From positions 265,765 through 329,764 of the forward strand of contig JAEQMT010000010.1 in NCBI GenBank assembly GCA_016722945.1: a DNA stretch of 64,000 nucleotides, in the 5' to 3' direction. Positions 42,452 to 52,731 of this stretch are shown here, piece after piece (the stretch's first letter is position 1; every line of letters begins with the position of its first letter). Below the pieces are notes generated by a model. That model did no database searches. It was not told where the DNA came from and worked only from the letters and a program-made list of their open reading frames with translations. The DNA comes from Desulfofustis sp. PB-SRB1. Lineage in GTDB: Bacteria; Desulfobacterota; Desulfobulbia; Desulfobulbales; Desulfocapsaceae. Made by a program: the position numbers and the translations under genes.

Positions 42452-44410
42452 TCAGTAGGCCATGTAATTGAGGGATTTCATGATCAGCGCAAATCCCATG
42501 GCGAACATACCGGTGAGCCCCATGCCGCAGGAAAATCCGGCCAGCAGGACGGGGGCATACTGGCGCCACATGGCGCCGTATTTCTTGTAAAAATAGTAGC
42601 GCCCCAGCAGGGCGCCGATGACCTCGAGAATCAACCCGTGCGGGGTGGACTGGCCAAGCCCGCGGACAACCCCGTAGATCAGCAGGACCGGCAGCCCGAA
42701 GATGGAAAGAATCCCATAGGCCAGCAGCCCCAAGCCAAGGCCTGAGAATACGGTAACGCCGTTGAGGGCCTGATAAAAGGCGGAGTTACCCTCCAGGGTC
42801 GAGGTTTGCATGAGCAGGGTGTTGAGGGCCTGCAGATGCCAGAGTTCCTGGGCGTAGGGATAGCTTGCCGAGGGAATTGGGGCAAGGCGCCATATAAACT
42901 GGGAAAAGAGCAGGCTGGCAATCATCACCACCGGAAAGACGATGATTTCCGCCTTGATGATGCCGCGAATCGAGGTGCCGGTGAGTTCTATCTGGCGAAA
43001 CTGGACGGTGGCCTCGCCGTAGTTGTGAATGGGGATGGGGGCATACCAGATCTCGATGCCCTGGTAGCCGAAAAATCGGGCGCCGGCAATGAAACTCGCC
43101 TCTCTGACCAGCGGCAGGCTTACGAACTGGCCGGCAATACCCTCCATGCGTGCGGTGATATAGGAGATGATCGGGGTATAGATAAACCCGTAGGCGAGAA
43201 AGAAGACCCACGGAAAAGAGGGCACCAGCCAGACGCACATTCCCACATAGGCCAGGGTCGAAAAGAAGTAAATGGCAATCGATATCCAGAAATTGAAATC
43301 CCCCCGTCCGGGCGGCGGATTGAACAGGTCACCCAGACTGCCGCGGCCGGCGCCGGCACTCTGGAATGAGCGGACCACCGACCAGACGCCGATGACCCCG
43401 ATGGCAAGGCCCAGGCCGATGCCGAAGCTCATGTAAAAATCAAAATTGTTGGCGAACACCGTATCCACCGTGGCCATGCCGGGGTGCCAGCGGTGCAGGA
43501 TGCCCTGGGCATAGAGGATGGGGTTGGCGATAATGGTTATGAGCAATCCCACCAGCCCGCCGATGACCGCCCAGAAGGGCAGTACCATACCCACGAATAC
43601 CAGGCCCAGATCAAACTGCAGGCCGGTGGCGACGGCGGGCAGCACCCCTTCGGTGTAGGAGGTGAGCTCTATCCATGGTATCGGAATCAGCCGGATGGGT
43701 TCGGTGAAGATCAGCCCCGAGGCTACCGGCAGCAGCACGTAGACCGCACCGAATACCAGGCCGATGACCGAGCCAATGGAAAATACCCGCCACTTCCACC
43801 CGGCCTTTTTTTCCTCGGTGGATTCGGCCAGCGCCATTGTCCCCAAAGCCGCCACCGGCGCCATGGGAAAGGGGAGTTTCTCCACGTCGGAGGTGATTCG
43901 GTACAGGGCGTAGCCAAGGCCGAAGTGATCGATGCGTTGAATGATCTGCGAGCCCACCAAAAGCAGGATGGGAATGAGCCAGTCGCGGTGGAAAAAGGTG
44001 CGCTCGATCATCGACATCGATTCCGCGCCCGGTGCCACCCAAGTGGGAATGTACTCAGTGAGACCCAGCATCCTCGCGGCATCCGACTGCACCAGATACT
44101 GGCTCCATAAAAGTCCGGAAAATGGCGAAGCCAGGGCCGCCCCGGCCATGTAGTAGAGCAGGAATATCTCCTGCTGCTTGAGTTCGGAATGGGCCCGCTT
44201 GGCGATTTCGGCAAAGAGAATAATGGTCACCCAGCGGGCCGCCGGCCCGATACCCTGGCCGATTACCAGTTGCAGGTACATGGAGCCGGGCATCATCAGA
44301 AAACCGATGAAAACGGCGCCGAGGATGGTCTTCCAGTCGAATCCCTCTTCGAAGTGATCCGGCGTCGGCAGCAGATCCCGATATTCCTTGAGTTCCTTGT
44401 CGTCGTACAT
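42452..44410 (-). CDS. OPT-like large membrane transporter, first of two
   Basis: 652 residues, about 14-16 membrane helices. A short cytoplasmic N-terminus (MYDDKELKEYRDLLPTPDHF) leads into MMPGSMYLQLVIGQGIGPAA. The overall layout recalls oligopeptide-transporter-like proteins associated with DUF6785/DUF6784, but it is diverged. It begins 1 base after the stop of its partner 44412 and ends 58 bases before the exporter. The two probably form one complex. Substrate unknown; peptide or glycopeptide is a guess from the distant family. Confidence 0.72.
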   Translation of the reverse strand: MYDDKELKEYRDLLPTPDHFEEGFDWKTILGAVFIGFLMMPGSMYLQLVIGQGIGPAARWVTIILFAEIAKRAHSELKQQEIFLLYYMAGAALASPFSGLLWSQYLVQSDAARMLGLTEYIPTWVAPGAESMSMIERTFFHRDWLIPILLLVGSQIIQRIDHFGLGYALYRITSDVEKLPFPMAPVAALGTMALAESTEEKKAGWKWRVFSIGSVIGLVFGAVYVLLPVASGLIFTEPIRLIPIPWIELTSYTEGVLPAVATGLQFDLGLVFVGMVLPFWAVIGGLVGLLITIIANPILYAQGILHRWHPGMATVDTVFANNFDFYMSFGIGLGLAIGVIGVWSVVRSFQSAGAGRGSLGDLFNPPPGRGDFNFWISIAIYFFSTLAYVGMCVWLVPSFPWVFFLAYGFIYTPIISYITARMEGIAGQFVSLPLVREASFIAGARFFGYQGIEIWYAPIPIHNYGEATVQFRQIELTGTSIRGIIKAEIIVFPVVMIASLLFSQFIWRLAPIPSASYPYAQELWHLQALNTLLMQTSTLEGNSAFYQALNGVTVFSGLGLGLLAYGILSIFGLPVLLIYGVVRGLGQSTPHGLILEVIGALLGRYYFYKKYGAMWRQYAPVLLAGFSCGMGLTGMFAMGFALIMKSLNYMAY

Positions 44411-44411
44411 G

Positions 44412-46406
44412 TCAGTCTGGCAGGACCATGTAGCTGGTGTAGGTGAATTGACCGATAATGGCCCAGATGCCGCCCATGAGCAGATCGCCGATAATCAGAC
44501 CGATAAAGAAGAACTGCATTTTTTTAAAGAGGTTTACGCCACCATACTTCATGCACAGCACGTTGCACAGCCAGCCGATGAAAAAGCTCACCCAGAGAAT
44601 GCGCATGGCCGAGCTGTAGGTGGTCAGATAGCCGATCGGGTGCAGTGGCCACCAGGGCAGACGATGATAGCAGAATACCAGGATGAGCATAACCACGGCG
44701 CCCACGAGAATGAAGGTATAGACCCATTCACCGGGGTTGACCGGGTTGACCAGCAACCGATAGACATTTTCGTAGACATTGAGGGTGGTGCGGTTGGCCC
44801 ACTCGAGATCCAGTTCGCGCATGCCGAACCGATAGGCCAGTGCCATCATTGCCGTCATTGAACAGATCACCGACACAAACAGGGTGGCGACCAGACCGCC
44901 GGTGAGCAGAGCCGGCGGCGTGCGGCCCTGGTGGATTTTCTTGGCATGCAGCAGTGACGGCATCAACGATTCACGCATGTCCAGAAACAATGCCTTCTGG
45001 CTGATGGCGCCGATCAGGCCGCCGGCGCCGGCAAAGAATTTGGCGCCGAACAACGCGATCAGGCCGTCCAACGGGGCGATGGTGAGCGTGAAATAGGCGA
45101 TCCCGCCCTGGCAGATGATCCGTGTCGCCACCAGGCTGATCACCAGAAAGCCGCCCACCAGAAGGATCGCTGCCGGTCCGCTTACTCCGTGGCGGACAAA
45201 CCAGAGGGTAAGCAGCAGGCAGGCTCCCCAGAATCCCCAAAAGACCATAACGGTGGAGTTGAACCGGGTATCGCTTGGGCCTCGACTGATGAACAGCGCC
45301 TGTTTCGTGACATCGAGCAGATGGTGGCGGGCGAGCCAGACGAGAAAGAGAAAGAAAATGGCGAATGCACCGATCATCTGGGTTTCTTCCGGCCGCGTCA
45401 GGGTGGGGCCGAAGGTGATGCCCAGCTGGGCGGCGGGGATGGTATAGCCGAGCATGGCGAGAATGCCGAATAACAGCGAACCGGCCATGAAAAAGAACCA
45501 GAACGAAAAGGATATCTGCCGCGAGGTGAGGTAGGCAAAGCCGATGAAGGCCGGATAAAAGTAGAGTTTAAGCTTGTAAAAGCCTGACAGAAGGCCCTCT
45601 TTCGGGAAATATTTTCCCGCCAGGATGAGGGTGGGAATAGCCGGAATAGAGGGGTAGTAGAGGCTTAATCCGTTAAAGGTGTGGAGCACCACCGGCACCG
45701 CCAGGCCCACCAGCAGGAAGCGGTTGAAGAGCAACTCACCGATCCAGTTCTGGTCCACGCTGGTACTGATAAGCTGAGGGACTTTGAGCAGCGGCAGGTT
45801 GAGTCGCTCGTTGACGATCCACTGGCGGCTAAAAAGGGTGATGAGCATGAGCATGGCCAGATAGGAGGCGAACACGAAAATCGCCCAGTTCATCAACGGC
45901 GGCAGCCAGCCGGCCCAGGGAATGGCGGCCAGTACCTCCACCCAGTTCATGGCGCGGCCGCCGGGCAGCCCGTCGTAGAGCAGCGCAATGGTTTCCGGAT
46001 GGCGCGGCATCAACGACGACGGCAGCAGCGGATCAAATGTTTCCCGCCATTGATTGGAGGCGGTGGCAAAATGAACCGGGGCGGTGAGATTGATGAGAAA
46101 GGTTCGAGCCAGACCGGTATAGGCGATGCCCGAGCCGATCACCATCTGAATCCATATAATCAGAAGTTCGGGGCCGCTGAGCAGGGGGCGGGAGCGAAGC
46201 AGACGGGCGATGACCGACACCACCACGGCGAGGACAAAAAAGATGAAAAACGGGGCCAGTGGAAAGTGGCCGCCGCCCAGCGGGGTAGCGCGGTTGTAGA
46301 TATTGTTGAGTGGCGTAACCGCGCAGATAAGACCCGCCAGGACAACGCCCAGCACCACCGGCCATATTCTGATTCGGCCTGGTTCACGGGTTTTGGCGGC
46401 GGTCAC
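44412..46406 (-). CDS. DUF6785/DUF6784-like OPT-related membrane protein
   Basis: 664 residues from a GTG at 46406 with AAGGAG 6 bases upstream. About 14 membrane helices; recognisable blocks are GSGIAYTGLARTFLINL, the long NWIGELLF loop, and WWPLHPIGYLTTYSSAM near the end, the DUF6784-type signature. This family sits in the oligopeptide-transporter superfamily. It lies between the pseudo-peptidase/FtsX fusion and its smaller partner, with gaps of 9 and 1 bases, so the three are surely co-translated. Confidence 0.78.
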   Translation of the reverse strand: MTAAKTREPGRIRIWPVVLGVVLAGLICAVTPLNNIYNRATPLGGGHFPLAPFFIFFVLAVVVSVIARLLRSRPLLSGPELLIIWIQMVIGSGIAYTGLARTFLINLTAPVHFATASNQWRETFDPLLPSSLMPRHPETIALLYDGLPGGRAMNWVEVLAAIPWAGWLPPLMNWAIFVFASYLAMLMLITLFSRQWIVNERLNLPLLKVPQLISTSVDQNWIGELLFNRFLLVGLAVPVVLHTFNGLSLYYPSIPAIPTLILAGKYFPKEGLLSGFYKLKLYFYPAFIGFAYLTSRQISFSFWFFFMAGSLLFGILAMLGYTIPAAQLGITFGPTLTRPEETQMIGAFAIFFLFLVWLARHHLLDVTKQALFISRGPSDTRFNSTVMVFWGFWGACLLLTLWFVRHGVSGPAAILLVGGFLVISLVATRIICQGGIAYFTLTIAPLDGLIALFGAKFFAGAGGLIGAISQKALFLDMRESLMPSLLHAKKIHQGRTPPALLTGGLVATLFVSVICSMTAMMALAYRFGMRELDLEWANRTTLNVYENVYRLLVNPVNPGEWVYTFILVGAVVMLILVFCYHRLPWWPLHPIGYLTTYSSAMRILWVSFFIGWLCNVLCMKYGGVNLFKKMQFFFIGLIIGDLLMGGIWAIIGQFTYTSYMVLPD

Positions 46407-46415
46407 GGGTTCTCC

Positions 46416-49400
46416 TTAGACGGCCGCAAAGGAATCGGTCAGCACCTTGAATTGGGAGCTGAACCGCTGGTGGGTCTGGTTATCCATGGAACGCCAGATC
46501 AGCAACTGCTTGCGCAACTGGTGAATAAATTCCGTGTTGATCCGCCGCCATTGCCCGATTTCTCCTGATTCACGCCGCACACTGAGCCTGATTTCCAGAT
46601 ATGAAAGATTGTCTCTGGCCGGACAGAATTCGATGTCGGCCCGCTGCATGATACCAAAGTCAAAAGGTGCCAGCCAGATTTTGGAACGCAGATGGATGCA
46701 CTGGTAAGCACATGGATCCTGGCTGTCGCGCACCGCATTATGGATATCTTCAACCGAAGTACAGGCGTGGATCAGTTCCACCGCATCGGCCGCGAAGGCA
46801 CCGTGGGAGATGTCCTGATGAGAGCTGAAATATTGGAACAAAAAACCGCCGATGGATTCGCGCTCCTCATATTTCATGTAGAACGGCAGGGTTACGGTGA
46901 TCGTGTCGTTCACCGGCTCGGGCAGATTGAAGGTTCGCTTGACATCGGGAATAGCGATTCGAGCGGCGACCCGGGCCGGATAGATAACCGAGATCAGCAC
47001 CACCCCCATCACCAGAATCATGGCCGCAACCCCGGCCATGGAAGAGTAATTGACCGTTATTCCTTCCCAGAAGCTGGTGTCGGCCAGGATCGCGGCGCTT
47101 ACCTGGGCGACGAGATAGCCCACCACAACCGAGATGACGGCCAGGGCCATGGCCTCGGCGACAAAGAGAAATCCCACATGAGACGGGGCGAGGCCCACCG
47201 AGGTGTAGATGCCGATCTCGCTTTTCCGCTCATAAACGGAGCTGATCATGGTGTTGAGCACGATCAGGATAGAGATCAACAGCGGAATGATGATGTTGGG
47301 TACGCCGCTGTACCCCATGGTGTCGCTGAGGTTGTAAATCCACACGCCGTCGTCGGTGCCGGCGAAAATAGCGAGGCTGAAACGGTCCACCAGCTGGGAG
47401 GCCACCGCCGAGACATCGGTATTTGGGTCGGGCCTGATCGCCACGCTTTTGAGGCTGCCGCCCATGGCCAGCGCTGTTTTGGCCGGTATGAACCCGCTCA
47501 AACTGCCGGGAATGTGGGTATATCGGCCCTGAAACCCGCGAATGTCGTCACCCTCCTCCATGGCCTCGAATTCCACGTCGGAGAGTTCCTCGCTCATATC
47601 GTCGGGAAAGGTAACCGGGGTTAGCGGTTCACCGTCGAGATCGACCTGAGTATCCAGGGCGTCACCGTCGAAGATGCCGATCACGGTGAACGGCGTACCC
47701 CACAATAAAATGGATTGTCCGGGCGTCACGCCGAGTTGAGCGGCGCTGGACTGAGACAGGATGATTGCCTGGTAGTCTTGCCGGGTGAACCAGCGGCCTG
47801 AGCTGAGCAGGGCGTCAAGACCGGTTACCTCCGCTTCCACATGGCTTACCCCGACAATCCCCTGCAGTGAAGTCGTGCGGCTGCCCCGGCGCAGCGGAAT
47901 AAAGAGCGGGCGGGTGGGTTCGGCTGCCTCCAGCCAGACGCGCGGCGCCGGGTTGGAGATATCTTGCATGGAGCCGGCCAGGATTTCGGTGGCCTGCGGC
48001 GGCATCGAACGCCAGTTCAATTTTTTCAGGAGCAGGCCGCGGTAGGGCGTGTCCGGGCTGTAAAAGAGGCGGTTTTCCTGCACGCTTGATTTGACCGTGG
48101 TAAAGCTCATGATGGTAAAGGTGAGAATTACCAGGGTGGAACAGGTGAGGATGGTTCGCAGCCGTCGCCGCCGTAAATTCGCCACGCCCAGGAAAAAGGC
48201 GGCGACAAAGGCCTTCCAGCGGCTGATTTCGGCGGCGCTGAGCTGGCTGGCGTGGCGCTGGAGCAGAATCATCTCCTGTTCGAAACGGAAAAAGATGATC
48301 AGGGTTACCATGAAGGATAAGCCGATGATAAAAAATGCAAGGATCACCACCATGGGGCTGTAGGCCAGCTCAAAGGCGGGATGGACGTTGTAGATAATGG
48401 CGATGAGCGCCACCAGGATGGCGGTAAACGCGACGATGCGTTTGTAGATATTGGCATAGCCGAAGAGAAAGCGCTCCATGCAGAAAGCGAACGGGACAAA
48501 CAGCGCGATATAGAACAGCACCCCGAACAAGACATCTTTCTGGGTCTTTTCAATCTGATTGTAGACCCGTGCCGCCAGGGCCAGCGCCTCGGAGCTGTTT
48601 TCCCGAAAGTCGGTGTAGTTGAGTTCGTCGAGACTGCGCAGGCTCGCCGCCAGGGCCTGAAGACCCCGTTCCTGGAGATTTTCGATCCGGTCATCGTGGA
48701 TGCCGTGCGACTCGAGGTTCATAATCCGCGGGGTCAGCAGGCGCCAGGCATCGAAGGCCGCCTGATGCACTGTGTTGATGATCCGCGGATAGGATTGCAC
48801 CGGGAACCCGCGTCCCATGGGGAACTCTTCGTCGGCGTTGGTAAGTATGAATTTGCGGGTGAGGACGTTGTCCGAGAGGGTCAGTTTGAGCCAGGCACCG
48901 GGTTCGAGGTAGATAGACGAGATGATCGACGATCTGGTGTCGATACGGCTGTACCAATAGCGCTGCGGCGGGGCGTCGCGGCGGCCGTCATAGAGGTAGA
49001 GCTTGGTCATGAATTCCAGGCTGCGCGGCTCCAGCAGGTTGAATATGGTGGTTTCCCGGCAGTTGAACATAATCAGCCTGGTCTTCATGGCGCGGCGCTG
49101 TAATTTGACCCGGTAATTGTCCTTGCCGGTCTCTTTTTTGTCGATGGCCCAGATAACCTCGCCGGTCTGTTCATCGAAGCGGTAGCCTTCGATGATGAGC
49201 TTGTCGAAGACGTTTTTCTTGTCGGCAATTCCCTTGTAGAGAAAACTGCCGTCGCTGTTGATGGAGCCATAGAGTTTGGCAATGCCCTGGTATGAGAGCA
49301 GGGTGGCGCCCGCCGCCGGGTAGTCGGCAAACAACTCTCCCTGCAGCAGCAGGTTGGCGTTGCCGGTGACGCTGGAATAGCCGTTGCGGGGAAAGGTATC

Positions 49401-51203
49401 GTTGTGCAGGGCCGGCGCCACCGTCAGGGCGCTGATCAGGTCGGTGGCAAGGCGCTGCTGGTCGTTTGCATAGCCCCAGTTGACATGCTCCACCGTATCC
49501 CAGGGCGTACCCCAACGTGTTCTGCCGTCATCCACGGTAGCCAGGGTAAGGCCGATATAGCCTGCCAGTGAACTCACCTCGCCGCCCAGAAAGGGGCGAT
49601 CGAGAAAATATGAATCCCAGCTGCGCAGCCTGCTGGGGCGCAGCGAGTCAACATAACGCGCCGTACCTACCGGCGCCGTTGCGGCCGTTTGTAACACCTC
49701 TGCCATGGTGCTGAAGATGGCGGTACGGTTGATGCGCGGCCGGAGCTGATAGAGCCAGCCGCGGTTAAAACCGCCGACGCCGTCGCCGTGGCTGGAGAGA
49801 TGCAGGGAAACAGTGGCCGCGATTTCATCGAATTCACGGGTGAGGGCGCGAAAATCCCGGGCCGATTCCAGCGTTGCCAGTCGTTCGGAACTGTCGGCGA
49901 TGCGGGACTCCATGGTGCGGCGAACGGTCGGCAGCAGATCCACGAGCAGTTGTTGGTGCTGTTTGTCGAGATCATGAAAAGTGGATTGCCAGCTTAATTG
50001 GCGCAGGGCAAATCGGCGTTTGGCCAGGGTATCGATAAGGTTCTGGTCGGCGGACTCACTTTGCTGCAAACGCAGGTTCATGAGGCGGCGGGAGATCTGG
50101 TCGATGGTGAATTTGAGGTCATTGCCGATCACCGTCGCCAATTGACGGTCGCGCTCCATATCGGCTTGCAGGGGAAAGCTGAGCTCATCCAGCAGGGCGA
50201 TTCCGCTTTTTGATTGTCTGATGGTTTTTTTCAGCTCCCGTTCCTGGTCTCTGAGCAGCTTGCTGCGTTCCTGCAGCGACCAGATAAGATCACGCATCCC
50301 ATGCAGGGACTGGGCGTGGCCGGCGGTGGCCACCAGCATGATGCTGCGCCCAGGCGGGTTATAGGTGAAATGATCGGCCAGTTGCAGCAGATTTGCCACC
50401 GACAACGCCTCATCGGCGCCTGGCGAGCGGCCGGCGACGTATCTGGTAGAGTCGTAGAACGCCTCGATGATGATGAGTTCGTCTTTGAGCTCAGGGTCGC
50501 GGCCCTCGATTACGGTATAGATGTTTTCGGCACTATGGTTGCGCCAGGTGATCCGCGAGTTGATAGTAGCGTTATCGCCCACCAGCCCGTTCTGATACTC
50601 GGCAAGCTTACCGAACAGCACGTCGGCACGCTCTTTTTCCATCCAGAAACAGGGGAATTGAATCGGTGAGAGTTCTTCTTTTTCGCGGAAAAAGCTGTTA
50701 GCCACGGTTCTGCCGTCATCTATGTAGATCACGGCTTGTGCGCCCAGCGAGGCGGCGGTGAGCCAGTTGCGGCCGGAGGTGAAATCCATCAGCAGGATGG
50801 CGCCGTTAATGAGCTTGCCGTCGAGATGTTCCAGAGCGCCGTCTTTCACGTAATAGAGGGGTGCCCCCTCCATTTCGGTCACCGTCTGTGGAGTGATTGC
50901 ATTGTAGAGCAGCGGAGTGAGGGCAATGGTTTTGCCGTTTACCTCAAGAACGCTGTCGCCCACCTCTCTGACCGGAATGGGAAACTTGTAAATGCCCGGG
51001 GCAAGGCCCCGGGTGGCAAAATAGTTCTCGATGTATGTTGCCGCGGCCGCGGCGCCATCGGAGCCGGTGCTGCGATCGCCCAGTGCGGCCAGATCGGTGA
51101 CGATGGTCTGCAGATCGTTTGCCGAAGCCGTCGAACAGGTGGCCCCGACAAGGGTAAGCGCCAGCCAGGCGCAACAACTGATGGTGAGACTGAAAGACTT
51201 CAT
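46416..51203 (-). CDS. M28 pseudo-peptidase fused to an FtsX/MacB-type permease
   Basis: 1595 residues. A signal peptide (1-28) is followed by an M28-like domain (30-310): AENIYTVIEGRDPELKDELI then EAFYDSTRYV and PGADEALSVANLLQLADHF. M28 enzymes need HxD, a D in GADDN, and EE; here the first His is F249 and the EE pair is absent (VATAGHAQSL), so zinc proteolysis is unlikely. Coiled-coil and beta-rich periplasmic parts follow. Membrane helices near 900-985 and an FtsX-type permease module (about 1020-1450) come next, with IYTSVGLAPSHVGFLFVAEA as its signature. A cytoplasmic tail of about 140 residues ends the protein. It starts inside the ATPase stop (ATGA) and is clearly its permease partner. 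Confidence 0.82.
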   Translation of the reverse strand: MKSFSLTISCCAWLALTLVGATCSTASANDLQTIVTDLAALGDRSTGSDGAAAAATYIENYFATRGLAPGIYKFPIPVREVGDSVLEVNGKTIALTPLLYNAITPQTVTEMEGAPLYYVKDGALEHLDGKLINGAILLMDFTSGRNWLTAASLGAQAVIYIDDGRTVANSFFREKEELSPIQFPCFWMEKERADVLFGKLAEYQNGLVGDNATINSRITWRNHSAENIYTVIEGRDPELKDELIIIEAFYDSTRYVAGRSPGADEALSVANLLQLADHFTYNPPGRSIMLVATAGHAQSLHGMRDLIWSLQERSKLLRDQERELKKTIRQSKSGIALLDELSFPLQADMERDRQLATVIGNDLKFTIDQISRRLMNLRLQQSESADQNLIDTLAKRRFALRQLSWQSTFHDLDKQHQQLLVDLLPTVRRTMESRIADSSERLATLESARDFRALTREFDEIAATVSLHLSSHGDGVGGFNRGWLYQLRPRINRTAIFSTMAEVLQTAATAPVGTARYVDSLRPSRLRSWDSYFLDRPFLGGEVSSLAGYIGLTLATVDDGRTRWGTPWDTVEHVNWGYANDQQRLATDLISALTVAPALHNDTFPRNGYSSVTGNANLLLQGELFADYPAAGATLLSYQGIAKLYGSINSDGSFLYKGIADKKNVFDKLIIEGYRFDEQTGEVIWAIDKKETGKDNYRVKLQRRAMKTRLIMFNCRETTIFNLLEPRSLEFMTKLYLYDGRRDAPPQRYWYSRIDTRSSIISSIYLEPGAWLKLTLSDNVLTRKFILTNADEEFPMGRGFPVQSYPRIINTVHQAAFDAWRLLTPRIMNLESHGIHDDRIENLQERGLQALAASLRSLDELNYTDFRENSSEALALAARVYNQIEKTQKDVLFGVLFYIALFVPFAFCMERFLFGYANIYKRIVAFTAILVALIAIIYNVHPAFELAYSPMVVILAFFIIGLSFMVTLIIFFRFEQEMILLQRHASQLSAAEISRWKAFVAAFFLGVANLRRRRLRTILTCSTLVILTFTIMSFTTVKSSVQENRLFYSPDTPYRGLLLKKLNWRSMPPQATEILAGSMQDISNPAPRVWLEAAEPTRPLFIPLRRGSRTTSLQGIVGVSHVEAEVTGLDALLSSGRWFTRQDYQAIILSQSSAAQLGVTPGQSILLWGTPFTVIGIFDGDALDTQVDLDGEPLTPVTFPDDMSEELSDVEFEAMEEGDDIRGFQGRYTHIPGSLSGFIPAKTALAMGGSLKSVAIRPDPNTDVSAVASQLVDRFSLAIFAGTDDGVWIYNLSDTMGYSGVPNIIIPLLISILIVLNTMISSVYERKSEIGIYTSVGLAPSHVGFLFVAEAMALAVISVVVGYLVAQVSAAILADTSFWEGITVNYSSMAGVAAMILVMGVVLISVIYPARVAARIAIPDVKRTFNLPEPVNDTITVTLPFYMKYEERESIGGFLFQYFSSHQDISHGAFAADAVELIHACTSVEDIHNAVRDSQDPCAYQCIHLRSKIWLAPFDFGIMQRADIEFCPARDNLSYLEIRLSVRRESGEIGQWRRINTEFIHQLRKQLLIWRSMDNQTHQRFSSQFKVLTDSFAAV

Positions 51204-51937
51204 GAATGGCTGTTCTCCAGGCCGCCGGTTCTGATCTCAAGTTCGTCGCGTTCCTGAATTTTGTCGATGACGCCGTCGCGAATCCAGATAACCTGATCGG
51301 AAACGTTGAGCATTTTGTAATCGTGGGTGGCTGAGATTACCGTCACCTGGTGCTCATTGCTCAGGGTTTTGAGCAGATCGATGATATCCTCGCCGGTCTT
51401 CAGATCGAGGTTGCCGGTGGGCTCGTCGGCCAGAATGATGGCCGGGCTGTTGGCCAGGGCACGGGCCACCGCAACCCGCTGCTGTTGACCCCCGGAAAGC
51501 TCGGAAGGTTTGTGGGCGTGACGGCCGTCGAGCCCCACCTGCTTGAGCAGTTCCATGCCACGTTCGGTGGCGTCGTCGTTGGAAAGTCCGGCAAAGGTCA
51601 TGGGCAGGGTCACGTTTTCCAATGCGGTCATCACCGGGATAAGATTGAAGGTCTGGAAAATGTAGCCGATTTTGCGGCAGCGCAGCCAGGCAAGCTCATA
51701 GGCGTCGAGCTGGGCAATGTCGACCTCATCGATGAATACCTTGCCCGAGGTCGGTTTGTCCAGGCCGCCGATCATGTTGAACAAGGTCGATTTGCCGGAG
51801 CCCGAGGGTCCCATGATGGAGATGTATTTACCCTTTTCCACCTCGAGATCGATGCCCTTGAGCACCTCCACCACGATTTTTCCCAGATCGAATTGTTTTT
51901 TAACGTCGCTTACCCGGACGATTGTTGCTGATGACAT
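51200..51937 (-). CDS. MacB/LolD-type ABC ATPase
   Basis: 245 residues. Walker A is GPSGSGKST (43-51), the signature [16 protein letters not shown], Walker [14 protein letters not shown], and the H-loop SATHDYKML. The length and ADEPTGNLD phrase are those of the LolD/MacB/FtsE ATPase group that drives mechanotransmission across the periplasm and not transport through a pore. It lies between a small permease (14 bases) and the giant permease fusion (ATGA overlap), which it presumably powers together. Confidence 0.95.
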   Translation of the reverse strand: MSSATIVRVSDVKKQFDLGKIVVEVLKGIDLEVEKGKYISIMGPSGSGKSTLFNMIGGLDKPTSGKVFIDEVDIAQLDAYELAWLRCRKIGYIFQTFNLIPVMTALENVTLPMTFAGLSNDDATERGMELLKQVGLDGRHAHKPSELSGGQQQRVAVARALANSPAIILADEPTGNLDLKTGEDIIDLLKTLSNEHQVTVISATHDYKMLNVSDQVIWIRDGVIDKIQERDELEIRTGGLENSHS

Positions 51938-51951
51938 GGCAGGTGAGTGGG

Positions 51952-52602
51952 TTATTGTTCAACGCGCATTGCTTCCACCGGCTGCATGCGGGCGGCCAGC
52001 AGGGCCGGATAGATCACCCCGAGCAGGCTCAGGCTGGTGCCCACGGCAACGGCGCCGAGCATCGAGGAAACAATAGATAGCCATGGCGTAGTGGCCAGGG
52101 CGGCAAGGCCGAAGGTCGATACCGAGGCGATGGCGGCGGCCAATGCCCCCAGCACCGCGCCGGCGACGGAGCCGGCCAGCCCCTGCATGAGCGCTTCAAG
52201 GATAAAGAGGCGGACGATAAATCGATCGAGGGCGCCGAGACACTTCATGGTGCCGATTTCCCGGAAACGCTCGGTGACCGACATGAGCTGGGCATTGATA
52301 ATGCCGACGATACAGACCAGCAGGGAGAGAATCACGATCCACCGCTGTTTTGCCGAGGTGGCAATGGTTTGTTCGCCAAACTCGATATCGTAGCCCGCCT
52401 TGACCAGTATCTGCCGTGCTTCGATGTTGCCCGAGGCAAGCAGGGACTGGGCGAAATCGTTGGAAACCTGAATATAGCATAAAAACGCCACCGCCAGCAC
52501 CAGGCTCATGGTGGTCACCAGGGAACGGAAGAATCGTACCCGAATGGACTGAAACGCAATAGCCGCTGATTTTTTCAGGGGAAGGGCGATAAGACGTTTC
52601 AT
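51952..52602 (-). CDS. FtsX/MacB-like ABC permease
   Basis: 216 residues from the ATG at 52602; the open frame to 52731 is upstream noise. Four membrane helices: one near the start (TTMSLVLAVAFLCYIQVS), then three closing ones (WIVILSLLVCIVGIINA and onward). TERFREIGTMKCLGALDRFI is the FtsX-family coupling-helix signature. The periplasmic loop is short. It pairs with the ATPase 14 bases downstream; the other half of the permease is in the 1595-residue fusion. Confidence 0.88.
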   Translation of the reverse strand: MKRLIALPLKKSAAIAFQSIRVRFFRSLVTTMSLVLAVAFLCYIQVSNDFAQSLLASGNIEARQILVKAGYDIEFGEQTIATSAKQRWIVILSLLVCIVGIINAQLMSVTERFREIGTMKCLGALDRFIVRLFILEALMQGLAGSVAGAVLGALAAAIASVSTFGLAALATTPWLSIVSSMLGAVAVGTSLSLLGVIYPALLAARMQPVEAMRVEQ

Positions 52603-52731
52603 GGCGGCTGCTGAGTTGAAAACCAATGCAATAGGGATGTATCGTAACGTATGTGCGGGAACCTCAACATGTGCGGTAATGCACTTCGGTGTTGGCCGCC
52701 TACTGTATCGTGTTGCCCCGGTGGTTGTCAA

